Of a DNA stretch of 64,000 nt, positions 62,636 to 64,000 are shown piece by piece (the first letter of the stretch is position 1; the number at the start of each line of letters is the position of its first letter). The position numbers were made by a program, and so were the translations under genes. The notes under the pieces were generated by a model. It was not told the DNA's origin. It saw only the letters and a list, made by a program, of their open reading frames with translations, and searched no databases. The stretch comes from Flavobacterium sp. NG2 (lineage in GTDB: Bacteria; Bacteroidota; Bacteroidia; Flavobacteriales; Flavobacteriaceae): contig NZ_CP139420.1 of assembly GCF_034119845.1 (NCBI RefSeq), forward strand, positions 2,644,001-2,708,000, given 5' to 3'.

Positions 62636-62920
62636 ATGATTATGCAAACAGCTTCGTTTATAGGTTTTATGAGAACGTTATTTTACATTATAGCTTTCTA
62701 CTATGTTTTTAAATATTTGGTTCGATTGTTTTTGCCTTATATTATGAAAAAAGTAGTTGAAAAAGCGGGAAATAGTTTTCAGCAACAACAACAGACACAA
62801 GATACTTCGTGGAACAGAACACGCTCAGGAGACGAGATATATTACAATCCTAGAGAGTCTAAAAACCCAAGAGAAACTAAAAAAGTAGGAGACTATGTTG
62901 ATTATGAAGAAATAGATTAA
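62636..62920 (+). CDS. DUF4834 small membrane protein
   Basis: 94 residues from ATG 62636 (MIMQTASFIGFMRTLFYIIA), chosen because a promoter-like element falls between it and an earlier in-frame ATG. One membrane helix (FYIIAFYYVFKYLVRLFL) is followed by a glutamine-rich cytoplasmic tail (GNSFQQQQQTQD) and an acidic end (RETKKVGDYVDYEEID). This is the layout of the Bacteroidota DUF4834 family, found directly upstream of YfhO-type membrane protein genes, as here (47-bp gap). Function unknown; a partnership with the YfhO protein is inferred from conserved neighbourhood. Confidence 0.8.
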   Translation: MIMQTASFIGFMRTLFYIIAFYYVFKYLVRLFLPYIMKKVVEKAGNSFQQQQQTQDTSWNRTRSGDEIYYNPRESKNPRETKKVGDYVDYEEID

Positions 62921-62967
62921 ATTTGCTACAAATTTTTATTTTTCATCAACAATAAAACGCTCAAAAA

Positions 62968-64000
62968 TTGAAAATTATACATAAGTTATACCCGCATGCT
63001 CTTGCCATTATTGGTTTTGTTTTAGTTTCCCTTATTTATTTTTACCCTGTACTTCAAGGAAAACAAATTTTTCAATCGGACATTGCTCAATATACGGGTA
63101 TGGCCAAGGAACAGAACGACTTTAGAGCTTCTGACCATATAGAGCCTTATTGGACAGATGCCGCTTTTGGAGGAATGCCTACTTATCAGCTAGGGGCAAA
63201 ATACCCACATGATTACATTGGTGCTATTGATGATGCAATTCGTTTTTTACCGCGTCCAGCCGATTACTTATTTCTGTACTTTCTTGGTTTTTATGGATTA
63301 TTGTTAGTTCTAAAAATTGATCCACTCAAAGCTTTTTTTGGCGCCATTGCCTTCGGTTTTTCGACCTATTTAATTATTATTTTAGGTGTTGGTCACAACG
63401 CCAAAGCTCATGCTATTGGCTATATGCCTATGGTGATTGCTGGTTTTTTATTGGTCTATCAAAAACGATATATCCTTGGAGGTTTAGTGACACTTTTCGC
63501 TACAGCCTTGGAGATTAGTGCGAATCACTTTCAGATGACCTACTATTTGTTGATTTTCTTATTGATTCTTTCGGGCTATTATACTTATCAAGCGATAAAA
63601 GATAAAGAGGTAAATGAATTGTTTAAGTCTTTTGGAGTACTAATTATTGCTGGAATTTTAGCTATTGGTGCCAATGCAACCAACTTATTAGCGACTGCTG
63701 AATATGCCGATTTTAGTACTAGGGGGAAAAGTGAATTGACTTTTAACCCTGATGGTTCAGCCAATACTAATTCAAGTGCACTTTCTAGACAATACATCAC
63801 CGAATACAGTTACGGAATAGCAGAAAGTCTGAATTTGATTGCTCCACGATTATTTGGAGGGTCAAATAATGAAAACGTTGGTGTTGATAGTTATATGTAT
63901 CAGTTTATGGTTTCACAAGGCGTACCTGATAATCAAGCAGCCGACTTTGTTACGGGAATGCCAACCTACTGGGGTGACCAACCTATTGTTGCTGCTCCAG
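62968..64000 (+). CDS. YfhO-family membrane protein (3' part outside window)
   Basis: The frame opens with TTG at 62968 (LKIIHKLYPHALAIIGFVLV) and stays open to the window end, about 344 residues. No ATG fits the conserved N-terminus, so TTG is the likely start. It begins with a membrane helix, then a large loop with YFYPVLQGKQIFQSDIAQYT and DFRASDHIEPYWTDAAFGG followed by MPTYQLGA, and several further helices (GFYGLLLVLK, FFGAIAFGFSTYLIIILG). This matches YfhO-type proteins, large multi-helix membrane proteins related to glycosyltransferases acting on lipid-linked sugars. The C-terminal part is not visible. Confidence 0.85.
   Translation, partial: MKIIHKLYPHALAIIGFVLVSLIYFYPVLQGKQIFQSDIAQYTGMAKEQNDFRASDHIEPYWTDAAFGGMPTYQLGAKYPHDYIGAIDDAIRFLPRPADYLFLYFLGFYGLLLVLKIDPLKAFFGAIAFGFSTYLIIILGVGHNAKAHAIGYMPMVIAGFLLVYQKRYILGGLVTLFATALEISANHFQMTYYLLIFLLILSGYYTYQAIKDKEVNELFKSFGVLIIAGILAIGANATNLLATAEYADFSTRGKSELTFNPDGSANTNSSALSRQYITEYSYGIAESLNLIAPRLFGGSNNENVGVDSYMYQFMVSQGVPDNQAADFVTGMPTYWGDQPIVAAP

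Overview
The window looks like a Flavobacterium-type chromosome (Bacteroidota, Flavobacteriia). It is AT-rich, and several genes are preceded by the Bacteroidota promoter pattern TTG-N18-20-TAnnTTTG. It also carries type IX secretion (T9SS) sorting domains, PorP/SprF-type partners, a CcsBA cytochrome c biogenesis fusion and sphingolipid-type genes. No CRISPR array, rRNA gene or prophage was seen.

Region by region. 1-12.3 kb (minus strand) is a surface-adhesion operon: a roughly 3,600-residue adhesin built of tandem repeats and ending in a T9SS type B sorting domain, now split by one missing G in a repeat, followed by a PorP/SprF-like protein and a TPR protein cut by the window edge. 12.8-16.3 kb (plus) is a polyphosphate operon: sixA-like phosphatase, ppk1 and ppx/gppA. 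16.3-22 kb (minus) is mainly housekeeping: a small membrane protein, an outer-membrane barrel, MscS, Maf, a UbiA prenyltransferase, a KdsC-like phosphatase and a DUF2520 protein. A ccsBA fusion and a membrane-bound AraC regulator follow. 26.9-37.7 kb (plus) is a second surface operon: a T9SS-sorted small protein, an outer-membrane barrel, a 2,588-residue repetitive fibre and a GLUG-repeat protein. An insertion sequence follows at about 37.9-39.3 kb.

39.4-50.1 kb is ordinary: a lipid A-type acyltransferase, rhomboid protease, SIMPL protein, NlpC/P60 peptidase and thiolase, then three tRNAs (Ser-GCU, Pro-UGG, Arg-UCU). After these come two proteins of unknown function and a minus-strand group with an AraC regulator, a metallo-beta-lactamase-fold hydrolase and a short-chain dehydrogenase.

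50.1-58.6 kb is the accessory island and the most interesting part. Four single-gene units, all on the minus strand (kinase-TPR, HEPN-like, SUFU domain, unknown), lie downstream of a tyrosine recombinase. They are separated by 130-150 bp imperfect palindromes whose ends behave like integron attC core sites: the first bases of each unit are repeated, inverted, after its gene. An IS1182-type element with 4-bp duplications sits exactly in one core site, and a decayed group II intron ends in the core of another. The recombinase lacks the insert typical of integron integrases and lies with its 3' end toward the array. I read this as a reverse-oriented integron-like system with a non-canonical integrase.

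58.9-64 kb returns to core genes: a serine palmitoyltransferase/KBL-family enzyme, a GNAT-fold protein that may be its ceramide synthase partner, a MetA-pathway-type outer-membrane protein, a DUF4834 protein and a YfhO-type membrane protein cut by the window edge.
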